Shown: positions 1-5,979 of the stretch, piece after piece
Layout: each line of letters opens with the position of its first letter
Numbering within the stretch: position 1 is the stretch's first letter
Assembly (NCBI GenBank): GCA_027043685.1
Contig: JALUFI010000188.1
Location: forward strand, 1 to 10,299
Reading direction: 5' to 3'
Length of the DNA stretch: 10,299 bases
Source: Pyrodictiaceae archaeon
GTDB lineage: Archaea > Thermoproteota > Thermoprotei_A > Sulfolobales > Pyrodictiaceae
Position numbers and translations under genes: made by a program
The notes under the pieces: model-generated
What the model was told of the DNA's origin: nothing
Database searches by the model: none
The model's input: only the letters and a program-made list of their open reading frames with translations

Positions 1-17
1 ATGGGCGGACCCTGCAT
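1..17 (-). CDS. Possible 5' end of a further minus-strand gene (partial)
   Basis: On the minus strand an ATG lies at 17-15, ten bases past the mevalonate kinase stop, and reads M-Q-G-P-P before the window ends. A purine-rich stretch just upstream could serve as ribosome binding site. In many archaea a mevalonate kinase gene is followed by isopentenyl phosphate kinase or another isoprenoid gene, so a tightly spaced operon partner is plausible. Five codons are far too few to identify a product; this is inference from position only. Confidence 0.25.
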
Positions 18-27
18 CGCCGAGCCC

Positions 28-1038
28 TTATCCTCGCCCTCCCCCTGCGCCGCTAGCCGCCTCCGGGATTGGCTGGGCCGCTACCCCTGGAGCCGCTAGG
101 CTGGCCTCGAGGAGGCGTACACCGGCGGGCATCGATGCACGTATGTCGTCCACCTTGTCCCTCGGGGCGAGTATGACGACTGAGCCTCCGAGACCTGCTC
201 CCGTCAGCTTGGCTCCGTGAGCACCGGCCGCCACGGCGCTGGCAACTATCTCGTCTAGGAGCGGTATCGATACACCCATGCCGTTGAGTAGGCCATGCGC
301 CAGCGTCATCAAGGCTCCCAGTCTCTTGTAGTCCTTCCTCCAGAGCGCTGCCAGCGCCTCTGCGACAAGGGAGTCGTTTAGCTCTATGAGCCTCGAGGCC
401 TGGTCGCCTAGGAGGCGCAGCCTCGACGTAAACCTCTCCACCGCCACCCTCGTCGAGCGCTCAACCCCTGTTAGGGCTATGAGGAGGACAGCGTCGGAGA
501 CGGGGGGCGGGGGAAGCGGCTTCATCAGGGAGCCGCGGCGGTAGAGGAGCAGGCCTCCGTAAACCGTGACCGTGTTGTCTACGCCGCTCGGCCTTCCATG
601 CACAACCTTCTCCGCCTCGTAGGCAGCACCGTTGACAAGGTCCCTGGGCGGCTGCCGTCCCCCGAGCAGGAGGCAGGAGTAGGCTGCCGCGAACGCCGCT
701 GCCACGGCTGCGCTGCTCCCGAGGCCCGCGCCGAGCGGGATATCAGACTCTATCCTGCAACGCACCCCGGTGCTGACCCCAAGCCTCTCCTCTATGTACT
801 CGGCCGCCCTTGCGAGGCCGCAGAGCCTCCGACACCGGCCTCCCCGCAGCTCCTCGGACACTGAGAGGCTAGGCGACTCAACTACGAGGCCAGAGCCCTG
901 AGAGATGCAGGTTACCCTAGCGTAGACGCCGATACTCGACGCCAGCGCGAGCCCTCCGTGGACGACCCAGTGCTCACCGAGCAATATGACCTTGGCTGGC
1001 GCGCGGGCTCTGCAACCCGCCACCAATACTCGGTGCAC
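28..1038 (-). CDS. mvk: Mevalonate kinase (GHMP kinase family)
   Basis: Phosphorylates mevalonate with ATP in the cytoplasm, an early step of the mevalonate pathway that supplies isoprenoids for archaeal ether lipids. The 336 residues show the three GHMP motifs in order: PAKVILLGEH near residues 14-23, the glycine-rich phosphate loop PLGAGLGSSAA near 101-111, and KLTGAGLGGS near 277-286. The segment HGRPSGVDN (148-155) carries the expected catalytic Asp at 154 and is typical of mevalonate kinase rather than homoserine or galactokinase. The length slightly exceeds the usual 310-320, because of a Gly/Ala-rich tail of about 20 residues. The start is a GTG at 1038 without a clear Shine-Dalgarno; a GTG at 1023 would also leave the first motif intact. 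It follows cren7 on the same strand after 139 bases, with no obvious TATA box of its own, so read-through from cren7 is possible. Confidence 0.93.
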   Translation of the reverse strand: MHRVLVAGCRARAPAKVILLGEHWVVHGGLALASSIGVYARVTCISQGSGLVVESPSLSVSEELRGGRCRRLCGLARAAEYIEERLGVSTGVRCRIESDIPLGAGLGSSAAVAAAFAAAYSCLLLGGRQPPRDLVNGAAYEAEKVVHGRPSGVDNTVTVYGGLLLYRRGSLMKPLPPPPVSDAVLLIALTGVERSTRVAVERFTSRLRLLGDQASRLIELNDSLVAEALAALWRKDYKRLGALMTLAHGLLNGMGVSIPLLDEIVASAVAAGAHGAKLTGAGLGGSVVILAPRDKVDDIRASMPAGVRLLEASLAAPGVAAQPIPEAASGAGGGRG

Positions 1039-1129
1039 CGCTGCGTGCCGTGTAGACAGGGAGGGGGTCTTGGAGGAAGCGGCGGCGCAGCGAGGAGGAG
1101 CGAATGGGAGCCAGGCAGGAATTGTGGGC

Positions 1130-1140
1130 CCAAAAACAAG
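1130..1140 (-). terminator. T-run downstream of cren7
   Basis: Read on the minus strand this stretch is a short pyrimidine run with five consecutive T, about 40 bases past the cren7 stop and followed by further C/T-rich blocks. Archaeal transcription ends at such T-rich tracts without needing a hairpin. The run is short, so it may be leaky and permit read-through into mevalonate kinase. Confidence 0.35.
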
Positions 1141-1177
1141 CAGGGGTCTTGGGCCGGCTGCGTCTCCTCCCCAAGGG

Positions 1178-1366
1178 TTAGCTGCATATCGGATAGTCGT
1201 CGGGTACCTTGGCGCGGAAGTACTTGCCGGTCTCGGGGCTCTTGAAGAGGCCTATCTTGACGCCCTTCCTGCCGCGGGGAGCTAGCTGCCAGACCTTGAT
1301 GGGTACCAGCTCTACCTCCTTGCCGGTGGTCGGGTCACGCACCTTTACGGGCTTCTCACAGGCCAT
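1178..1366 (-). CDS. creN7: Chromatin protein Cren7
   Basis: Small, abundant, non-sequence-specific DNA-binding protein of Crenarchaeota that bends and constrains DNA by minor-groove binding through an SH3-like beta barrel. The 62 residues match the family from end to end: KPVKV near residues 5-9, then KVWQLAPRGRKGVKIGLF at 24-41, and a PDDYPI ending. Residues known in Sulfolobus Cren7 to contact or intercalate into DNA fall at the same numbers here: W26, L28, V36 and F41, with K24, R33 and K34 nearby. Only the last two residues (C-S) extend past the usual end. The ATG at 1366 is preceded by a purine-rich GGGGTGTGAG element, and a TATA box lies about 60 bases upstream. Single gene, divergent from valS. 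Identification is secure. Confidence 0.96.
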   Translation of the reverse strand: MACEKPVKVRDPTTGKEVELVPIKVWQLAPRGRKGVKIGLFKSPETGKYFRAKVPDDYPICS

Positions 1367-1420
1367 TCCGACTCACACCCCACAGACTCGCAGCTCTCGG
1401 GTAGAAACCTGGCCCGTTCA

Positions 1421-1430
1421 ATCTTTTATA
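1421..1430 (-). promoter_or_regulatory. TATA box of cren7
   Basis: On the minus strand the ten bases read TATAAAAGAT, an AT-rich island in GC-rich DNA. Transcription would start about 25 bases downstream, near 1400, giving a leader of about 34 bases to the ATG at 1366. Spacing and composition fit an archaeal TBP site for a highly expressed gene. The element also resembles a TATA box on the plus strand, but no gene follows there. Confidence 0.6.
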
Positions 1431-1620
1431 GACTTTACGTTGGGGAGACTAGGGGGGTCGCCCGCTCTTCAAGCATCACCCTGGGAATACTTCTGTATTA
1501 CCCCTCACTGGGGCAGCAGGGGGGCCACCGGGGGGCCAACAGCTTCTGTCCCCACAGAGGTGATGGATGACTGCTGACCCGGACTAGACGCGGAAACGCC
1601 TGGCTTGCCGGCGATACACA

Positions 1621-1633
1621 CAAATACATATTC
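1621..1633 (+). promoter_or_regulatory. Possible valS TATA element
   Basis: The AT-rich stretch CAAATACATATTC stands out from its surroundings. A start site about 25 bases downstream would give a leader of roughly 120 bases before the conserved valS N-terminus. The match to the archaeal box A is only approximate. Confidence 0.35.
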
Positions 1634-1662
1634 AAATCCAACCCGGGGGCCTGCAAGCACAC

Positions 1663-1680
1663 GGGCTAAGACTATAGCCC
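1663..1680 (+). repeat. Inverted repeat in the valS leader
   Basis: GGGCTA at 1663-1668 is followed after six bases by its exact complement TAGCCC at 1675-1680, a potential six-base-pair hairpin. It falls in the predicted 5' untranslated part of valS and includes the in-frame stop TAA at 1667-1669. Role unknown; a short stem like this may be chance in GC-rich DNA. Confidence 0.35.
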
Positions 1681-1771
1681 GGCGCCACGGAGCGCCGCGC
1701 CACCGGGAGCCATAGAGCAGCCCACAACCAGGCCAAGGTGGAGCCGGGGGTGGTCGCCTTCGTCCCAGGAG

Positions 1772-4216
1772 CTGAAGCCGAGAATAACTGAGAAACGATG
1801 GAGCAAGGAGATAGAGAAAGAGATCCTCGAGACGTGGAAGAAGGAGCCAGACCTATACCGCTTCGACCCCGAGCGGCCAGGCCCAATACTCGTCATAGAC
1901 ACACCGCCGCCGTACCCCAGCGGCAAGTGGCACGTGGGGGGCGCGGCGCACTACGCCCAGATAGACATGATAGCTAGGTACTTCCGCATGAAGGGCTGGA
2001 ACGTCTTCGTCCCATGGTACGCCGACCGCAACGGCCTGCCAGTGGAGGTAGCTGTCGAGAAGAAGTACGGAATATCGGCCCACGAGATGGCCTCGACACC
2101 CGAGGGCCGCAAGAAGTTCCTAGAGCTATGCAAACAGGAACTCGACAAGGTTGAAGCAGAGCTCGTGAAGATATGGACCAGGCTGGGCTGCAGCTTCACA
2201 TACATAAGGGATGGAACGGACAGCCCACGCTACCGCACACTCACCCAGGCCACGTTCATAGAGCTCTGGCGACGCGGCCTCATCTACGAGGCCGAGAAGC
2301 CAGTGACCTGGTGCCCCAGGTGCCGCACAAGCCTGAGCGAGGCAGAGATAGAGTACCGCGAGGAGGAGGGCTACCTCTACTACGTCAAGTGGCGCGTCAA
2401 GGAAACCGGCGAAGAAATAGTGATAGCGACGACGAGGCCCGAGCTCATAGGAGCCGCCAGGGCGGTCATATACAATCCCAACGATGAGCGCTATAAGCAC
2501 CTCAGGGACAAGCACGCAATAGTGCCCCTCTACGGCTACGAGGTACCCATCTATGAGCACCCGGCAGCGAAGCCCGAGTACGGTACTGGCCTCGTCATGA
2601 TAAGCAGCTACGGCGACTGGACAGACGTCATGATAATAAACGAGCTAGGCCTCAAGCCCAAGATAATAGTGAACCCGGACGGCACTATGAACGAGAAGGC
2701 GGGGTTCCTCGCAGGCCTCCCGATAAGGAAGGCCCGAGAGGTAATAGTGAAGAGGCTCGAGGAGGAGGGCCTTATAGCCAAGAAGGAGCGGATAAAACAC
2801 AACGTGCCGATATGCTGGCGCTGCAAGACCCCCGTGGAGATAATACATGTCCGCGAATACTTCCTCAAGCAGCTTGAGTACAAGGACAAGCTACTCGCGG
2901 TATCAAGGAAGATAAAGTTCAAGCCCGAGAAGCACCGCAGGAAGCTCATAGACTGGATAGAGAACCTGCGCATGGACTGGCCCATCTCGAGGACAAGGTT
3001 CTACGGCACCGAGATACCCCTCTGGCACTGCCGCCGCTGCGGAGCGAAGCTCGTCCCCGAGCCCGGCCGCTACTACCGGCCATGGCTCGAGGAGCCGCCC
3101 TGGGACCGCTGCCCCGTCTGCGGGGCCCCCAGGGAGGAGCTGGAGGGCGAGAAACGCGTCTTCGACACATGGTTCGACTCAAGCATAAGCGTGCTATACG
3201 CCAGCGGCTACATGTACAACATGAGGCTCTTCGAGCGCGTCTTCCCCCGGGACGAGGAGCTGCCCTATACACTGAGGCCCCAGGGCTACGACATCATAAG
3301 GACATGGCTCTACTTCACACTGCTCCGCGTCTACCAGCTGCTCGGTAAGCCTGCATTCCGCTGGGTAAGGGTAACCGGGATGGGCCTAGACCCGCGCGGC
3401 AGGGCGATGCACAAGAGCCTCGGCAACGTGATAGACCCAGAGCCCTACATAGAGACGTATGGAGCCGAGCCCTTCAGGTTCTGGGCGGCAGCTGCCGCTA
3501 GGCTGGGGGACGACTACCGGTTCAGCGAGCAAGTCCTGAAGACGGGTAAGCTCTTCCTCACGAAGCTATGGAACATAGCCCGCTTCGTATCCTCGTTCCC
3601 GAGGCCCAGCGAGGGCTACAGGCTCCGCCCCATAGACTACGCGTTCCTAGCACTGCTCAACAAGGTCATAGAGAGGGTTGACAAGGCGTACGGCGAGGAC
3701 CTAGACGTCCACGACCCCGTCAACGAGCTCTACAACTTCACATGGAACGTGTTCGCCGCCCACTACATAGAGCTCGTTAAGAACCGGGCCTACAACCGCC
3801 AGGGAGAATACAGCGAGGAGGAACAGAAGGGGGCATGGTACACGCTCCACACGATACTAGACAACATACTCCGGATGCTGGCACCCATCCTACCATTCAT
3901 AACAGACGCTCTCTACAGGAGGCTCTACGGCACGAGCGTGCACCGCCAGAGGTTCCCCGAGCCTGTCGAGGAGTGGAGCCGGGAAGGCCGCCCCGAGCAC
4001 GCGGAGGCCATAATGAGGATAAACAGCGCCGTATGGGCGTGGAAGAAGAGGAACAACATCAAGTTATCAGAGCCCGTCCCCGGCAAGAAGCTCTACATAC
4101 CGAGAGAACTAGAGCCCTATACCAGGGACCTAGCGGACATGCACAAGATAGAAGTAGTTGCGGCCGAGCCCCCCGAGGGAGCAGAGAAGCTAGACGAGGG
4201 CATCTACATAGCATAG
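1772..4216 (+). CDS. valS: Valyl-tRNA synthetase
   Basis: Class I aminoacyl-tRNA synthetase that charges tRNA-Val. From the CTG at 1772 the product is 814 residues, within the archaeal ValRS range. The conserved N-terminus begins LKPRITEKRW (residues 1-10); the HIGH-type motif PPPYPSGKWHVGG spans about 45-57; the editing-domain signature TTRPE is at 220-224; zinc-ribbon CxxC pairs are at C181/C184, C348/C351, C420/C423 and C447/C450; a WFDSS segment follows; the KMSKS loop is replaced by AMHKS at 545-549; an alpha-helical anticodon-binding domain ends the protein. The start is unresolved: the frame is open from 1670 but has no ATG, GTG or TTG before the GTG at 1934, and that codon is the valine inside the HIGH-type motif, so it cannot be the real start. 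CTG 1772 is the only near-cognate codon at the expected place. The gene stands alone, divergent from cren7. Confidence 0.93.
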   Translation: MKPRITEKRWSKEIEKEILETWKKEPDLYRFDPERPGPILVIDTPPPYPSGKWHVGGAAHYAQIDMIARYFRMKGWNVFVPWYADRNGLPVEVAVEKKYGISAHEMASTPEGRKKFLELCKQELDKVEAELVKIWTRLGCSFTYIRDGTDSPRYRTLTQATFIELWRRGLIYEAEKPVTWCPRCRTSLSEAEIEYREEEGYLYYVKWRVKETGEEIVIATTRPELIGAARAVIYNPNDERYKHLRDKHAIVPLYGYEVPIYEHPAAKPEYGTGLVMISSYGDWTDVMIINELGLKPKIIVNPDGTMNEKAGFLAGLPIRKAREVIVKRLEEEGLIAKKERIKHNVPICWRCKTPVEIIHVREYFLKQLEYKDKLLAVSRKIKFKPEKHRRKLIDWIENLRMDWPISRTRFYGTEIPLWHCRRCGAKLVPEPGRYYRPWLEEPPWDRCPVCGAPREELEGEKRVFDTWFDSSISVLYASGYMYNMRLFERVFPRDEELPYTLRPQGYDIIRTWLYFTLLRVYQLLGKPAFRWVRVTGMGLDPRGRAMHKSLGNVIDPEPYIETYGAEPFRFWAAAAARLGDDYRFSEQVLKTGKLFLTKLWNIARFVSSFPRPSEGYRLRPIDYAFLALLNKVIERVDKAYGEDLDVHDPVNELYNFTWNVFAAHYIELVKNRAYNRQGEYSEEEQKGAWYTLHTILDNILRMLAPILPFITDALYRRLYGTSVHRQRFPEPVEEWSREGRPEHAEAIMRINSAVWAWKKRNNIKLSEPVPGKKLYIPRELEPYTRDLADMHKIEVVAAEPPEGAEKLDEGIYIA

Positions 4217-4316
4217 GCGGGGGTCGGCCGAAATCCGATACATCACCGTCCCGGGGCGCTCAGCCGGGGAGCCTCACCATCCCCCTACACGGAGCCGCCA
4301 CAGTGCTGCCCAGGCG

Positions 4317-4324
4317 TTTTATTA
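4317..4324 (+). promoter_or_regulatory. TATA-like box upstream of the HD-domain gene
   Basis: TTTTATTA is the only AT-rich island between the valS stop and the HD-domain gene. Initiation about 25 bases downstream would leave an unusually long leader of roughly 215 bases. It might instead act as a T-rich terminator for valS, 100 bases after its stop, or serve both purposes. Confidence 0.4.
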
Positions 4325-4331
4325 CCTAGGG

Positions 4332-4364
4332 GTCGCCGCTCCGGTTCCCCCTGGGACCCGCGAC
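4332..4364 (+). repeat. Potential two-part hairpin
   Basis: GTCGC at 4332-4336 pairs with GCGAC at 4360-4364, and inside it GGTTCC at 4343-4348 pairs with GGGACC at 4353-4358 (one G-T pair) around a CCCT loop. A second short stem follows at 4380-4395 (GCCGC/GCGGC). The inner and outer stems are separated by an asymmetric internal loop. In such GC-rich DNA this is suggestive only. Confidence 0.35.
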
Positions 4365-4548
4365 GCCCGGGGATGGAGAGCCGCGGAGCCGCGGCCAAGG
4401 GCTTCGATGACCCCGGGTCTCCCGGCCTTCAAGCCAGCCATACCACTCCTCCCTCCCCTTCTCCCGGCTCCCCAGGGGACAGGGGGACGCCTGATTAGAG
4501 GGGCTGAGAGCCTGAAGGAGCAGCGCTCCCTGGTCTACTCGCCGGAGA

Positions 4549-4553
4549 GGAGG
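4549..4553 (+). promoter_or_regulatory. Ribosome binding site of the HD-domain gene
   Basis: GGAGG within a longer GAGGAGGGG run, ten bases before the ATG at 4564. With the in-frame TAG at 4558-4560, it fixes the start against the later in-frame ATG at 4603, which has no such element. Confidence 0.6.
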
Positions 4554-4563
4554 GGTCTAGGCC

Positions 4564-5145
4564 ATGCCGGGTGAGGGCTGCAGTGGCTTGCTCCAGGCAC
4601 TCATGGCTGTGAAGAACACGCCTAGAACCGGGTGGCTCTTGCGGGGCGTGCCGGCCGCGATAGCTGAGACTATTGCGGCGCATAGCGCGGAGGCCGCTGT
4701 ACTTGCTCTGGCTATAGCCGGGGAGCTAGGCGCTGACCCATACCGCTCAGCCGCCATCGCTGCCGTCCACGACCTGGGCGAGGCCTTCATAGGGGATCTG
4801 GTTAAACGCGCAACGGACGAGATAGGCAAGAAGCTCAAAGAGGATATCGAGCTACGCGTGGCAGCTAAGGAGTTCGGCGAAGACAGCATAGTCTTCAGCC
4901 TGATACGCGAGTATATAGAGCAGTCGAGCCGCGAGGCGCGTGTAGCCAAGCTAGCTGAGCAGCTCTCCACGCTGCTCCAGGCCCTACGTTATCACCGCCA
5001 GGGCTGGCGAGAGGTCGACGAGATACTATGCTCGATGCTGAGCTCGCTCTCCAATGCATCAGAGGATGAGCGTAGGGCCCTGCAGAGGGTCGCGGGAGAA
5101 GCGCTCAGGGAAGCCGAGCAGATATGCAGCCGAGGCACGGCCTGA
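4564..5145 (+). CDS. HD-domain phosphohydrolase, YfbR/HDDC2-like
   Basis: Probable metal-dependent phosphohydrolase of 193 residues, close to the usual length for this family, whose studied members (E. coli YfbR, human HDDC2) remove the 5' phosphate from deoxynucleoside monophosphates. The family opening is visible as TPRTGWLLRGVP (19-30), followed by AAHS with metal-binding H40, the HD pair in AVHDLGEAFIGD (H69, D70, plus E73 and D78), and the helix KLAEQLSTLLQALRY (129-143). In relatives the last metal ligand in that helix is normally Asp (as in LADNLSTLLQA); here the aligned residue appears to be E132. No signal peptide or membrane segment, so cytoplasmic. The start ATG has a strong ribosome binding site and an in-frame stop just upstream. 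Substrate is inferred from the family and not proven; it stands alone, so context adds nothing. Confidence 0.8.
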   Translation: MPGEGCSGLLQALMAVKNTPRTGWLLRGVPAAIAETIAAHSAEAAVLALAIAGELGADPYRSAAIAAVHDLGEAFIGDLVKRATDEIGKKLKEDIELRVAAKEFGEDSIVFSLIREYIEQSSREARVAKLAEQLSTLLQALRYHRQGWREVDEILCSMLSSLSNASEDERRALQRVAGEALREAEQICSRGTA

Positions 5146-5250
5146 CCTACGCGAGGCCGCCTCTCCCCAGATCCTAGACCTAGACCCCGGACTCGGCCAC
5201 GGTGCCGGAGACCAATAGCACAGCAACGCCCTTCTGCGAATAAGAGTACA

Positions 5251-5257
5251 TTTTATA
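5251..5257 (+). promoter_or_regulatory. Strong TATA box with no gene behind it
   Basis: TTTTATA inside an AT-rich island (5241-5280) is the best archaeal box A match in the window on the plus strand. Transcription would start near 5280 and run into the gene-free region. On the opposite strand the same bases read TATAAAA and would point back across the end of the HD-domain gene. Confidence 0.5.
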
Positions 5258-5463
5258 GAAAACATACATTAGAAAACTACAAGAGAAAGCAGCTGCGGGA
5301 GAAGAAGTACGCTCAGTTTCCTAGCTAGCTAACAGAAGAGGCCCTATTGTCTAGATACTAGCTTCGAGCAATTCCGAGGCTTCAGGCGATGACCGGCGCC
5401 AGGCGGCCCGGATACATTACGGCACCTGAAACGAGTACAGACAGGCACACGGTTACGTAATTC

Positions 5464-5490
5464 CACAGGTTCACGCACCCTATACCTGTG
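5464..5490. repeat. Seven-base inverted repeat
   Basis: CACAGGT at 5464-5470 is repeated as its exact complement ACCTGTG at 5484-5490, separated by 13 bases. It could form a hairpin in a transcript started at the upstream TATA box or be a site for a dimeric regulator. No evidence distinguishes these. Confidence 0.35.
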
Positions 5491-5831
5491 TCCCCTCGAG
5501 GCGAAACTTGTTCAGGAGCAAGCTGATGCAGGTACGAGAATAAACATGTAGGTAAGGCGATGACTCGTCCAGCCTGATGCTGCACAGGCGAAGAACCGGG
5601 TGGGTTCGGAGAGAATACCATGCAGCAAAACAGGACCCAGGCCCGGAGAGAGGGGCCTCCGCAACCAAGGCTCCTAGGAGGGCTTTCCTCCCTTCCTGCA
5701 GCGCCCAGCTAGCGGGAGAAGCGGCCCCGGCGTGGAGGGAAACCAGGCACCCCTGGTACCGGGGTCATGAGGGATTGTTGCAAGCGGGTTCAGGGAGCAA
5801 GGGGTGACTGGGTACCGTTGAAACCGGACCT

Positions 5832-5846
5832 TACTAGGGTCTAGTA
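5832..5846. repeat. Six-base inverted repeat with three-base spacer
   Basis: TACTAG at 5832-5837 and CTAGTA at 5841-5846 are exact complements around GGT. It sits immediately before the GTG of the possible small reading frame at 5848, so it may be an operator, a leader hairpin, or chance. Similar CTAG-rich words occur near 5320-5362. Confidence 0.35.
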
Positions 5847-5847
5847 C

Positions 5848-5964
5848 GTGAGAGGGGTGAAGAGAGGCTCCTCCATTGCTCCGGGGTTGCCTAGTTTTGA
5901 TGAATTACTCCGCAACGTTATCTATTGTGGGTATGTGTGCCCGGATGACGTGATCAATGCTTAA
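5848..5964 (+). CDS. Possible small reading frame, 38 residues
   Basis: A GTG at 5848 opens a frame of 38 codons whose product includes the protein-like stretch PSFDELLRNVIYCGYVCPDD. An in-frame TAG lies at 5842-5844, so it does not extend upstream. A second GTG at 5857 follows GAGAGGG and would be an alternative start giving 35 residues. Codons are markedly AT-rich at the third position (ATT, GCT, AGT, TTT, GAT, GAA, TTA, TAT, TGT), unlike the neighbouring genes, which suggests either non-coding DNA, a remnant of a longer gene, or transferred sequence. It ends 15 bases before the stop of the convergent minus-strand gene. No family recognised. Confidence 0.25.
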   Translation: MRGVKRGSSIAPGLPSFDELLRNVIYCGYVCPDDVINA

Positions 5965-5979
5965 CTTGTTTCCTAGCTT

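Larger units (their letters stand above)
1367..1771. other. Divergent non-coding region between cren7 and valS
   Basis: About 405 bases without a supportable gene. It contains the cren7 TATA box near 1421-1430 (minus), a weaker AT-rich element near 1621-1633 that could drive valS (plus), and a small inverted repeat at 1663-1680 in the presumed valS leader. The central part, roughly 1440-1600, is rich in G runs and has no recognisable tRNA, C/D-box or H/ACA pattern. Any longer reading frames crossing it are shadows lacking homology. Confidence 0.6.
4217..4563. other. GC-rich non-coding stretch between valS and the HD gene
   Basis: About 347 bases without a supportable gene. It holds a TATA-like TTTTATTA at 4317-4324, two potential hairpins just downstream (4332-4364 and 4380-4395), a C/T-rich tract around 4440-4475, and the ribosome binding site of the HD-domain gene at its end. 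It may be a long untranslated leader or contain a small RNA; I do not recognise SRP RNA, RNase P RNA or a tRNA in it. Confidence 0.5.
5146..5847. other. Long gene-free region, possible non-coding RNA locus
   Basis: About 700 bases with no convincing protein gene. GC content falls clearly below the flanks (21 of 60 bases in 5221-5280 are G or C). It contains a strong TATA box at 5251-5257 and inverted repeats at 5464-5490 and 5832-5846. Reading frames of 60-80 codons occur on both strands but have no ribosome binding site, no family resemblance and low-complexity content. I find no tRNA B-box, CRISPR repeat, insertion-sequence ends, or a complete C/D-box set. It may encode a structured RNA or be decayed sequence. 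Confidence 0.5.

Noticed and set aside
1404..1430. GTTCAATC at 1415-1422 as a tRNA T-loop.
   Set aside because: The flanking bases cannot form a T-stem and no acceptor or anticodon arm is found; it is next to the cren7 TATA box.
4501..4540. GGAGCAGCGCTCCC as an SRP RNA helix 8 motif.
   Set aside because: The tetraloop and flanking stem of SRP helix 8 are absent, and the sequence is only a short palindrome.
5385..5430. GCGATGA ... CTGA, 46 bases, as a C/D-box sRNA.
   Set aside because: The C box has a mismatch and no internal D'/C' pair is present.
5382..5621. 79-codon minus-strand frame with a hydrophobic stretch (LWNYVTVCLSVLVSGAVMY) suggesting a small membrane protein.
   Set aside because: No ribosome binding site or promoter, no family resemblance, and competing frames of equal length overlap it; most likely chance.
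5577..5807. 76-codon plus-strand frame in the gene-free region.
   Set aside because: Composition rich in Arg, Pro, Gly and Ala as expected of random GC-rich DNA, without start signals or recognisable motifs.
5810..5830. GTTGAAAC near 5817 resembling the 3' end of a CRISPR repeat.
   Set aside because: It occurs once only; no regularly spaced repeats are present in the window.
5897..5957. TTGATGA at 5897-5903 and GGATGAC at 5943-5949 as C and C' boxes of a C/D sRNA.
   Set aside because: The first base is not a purine, and there is no CTGA box at D or D' positions at suitable spacing.
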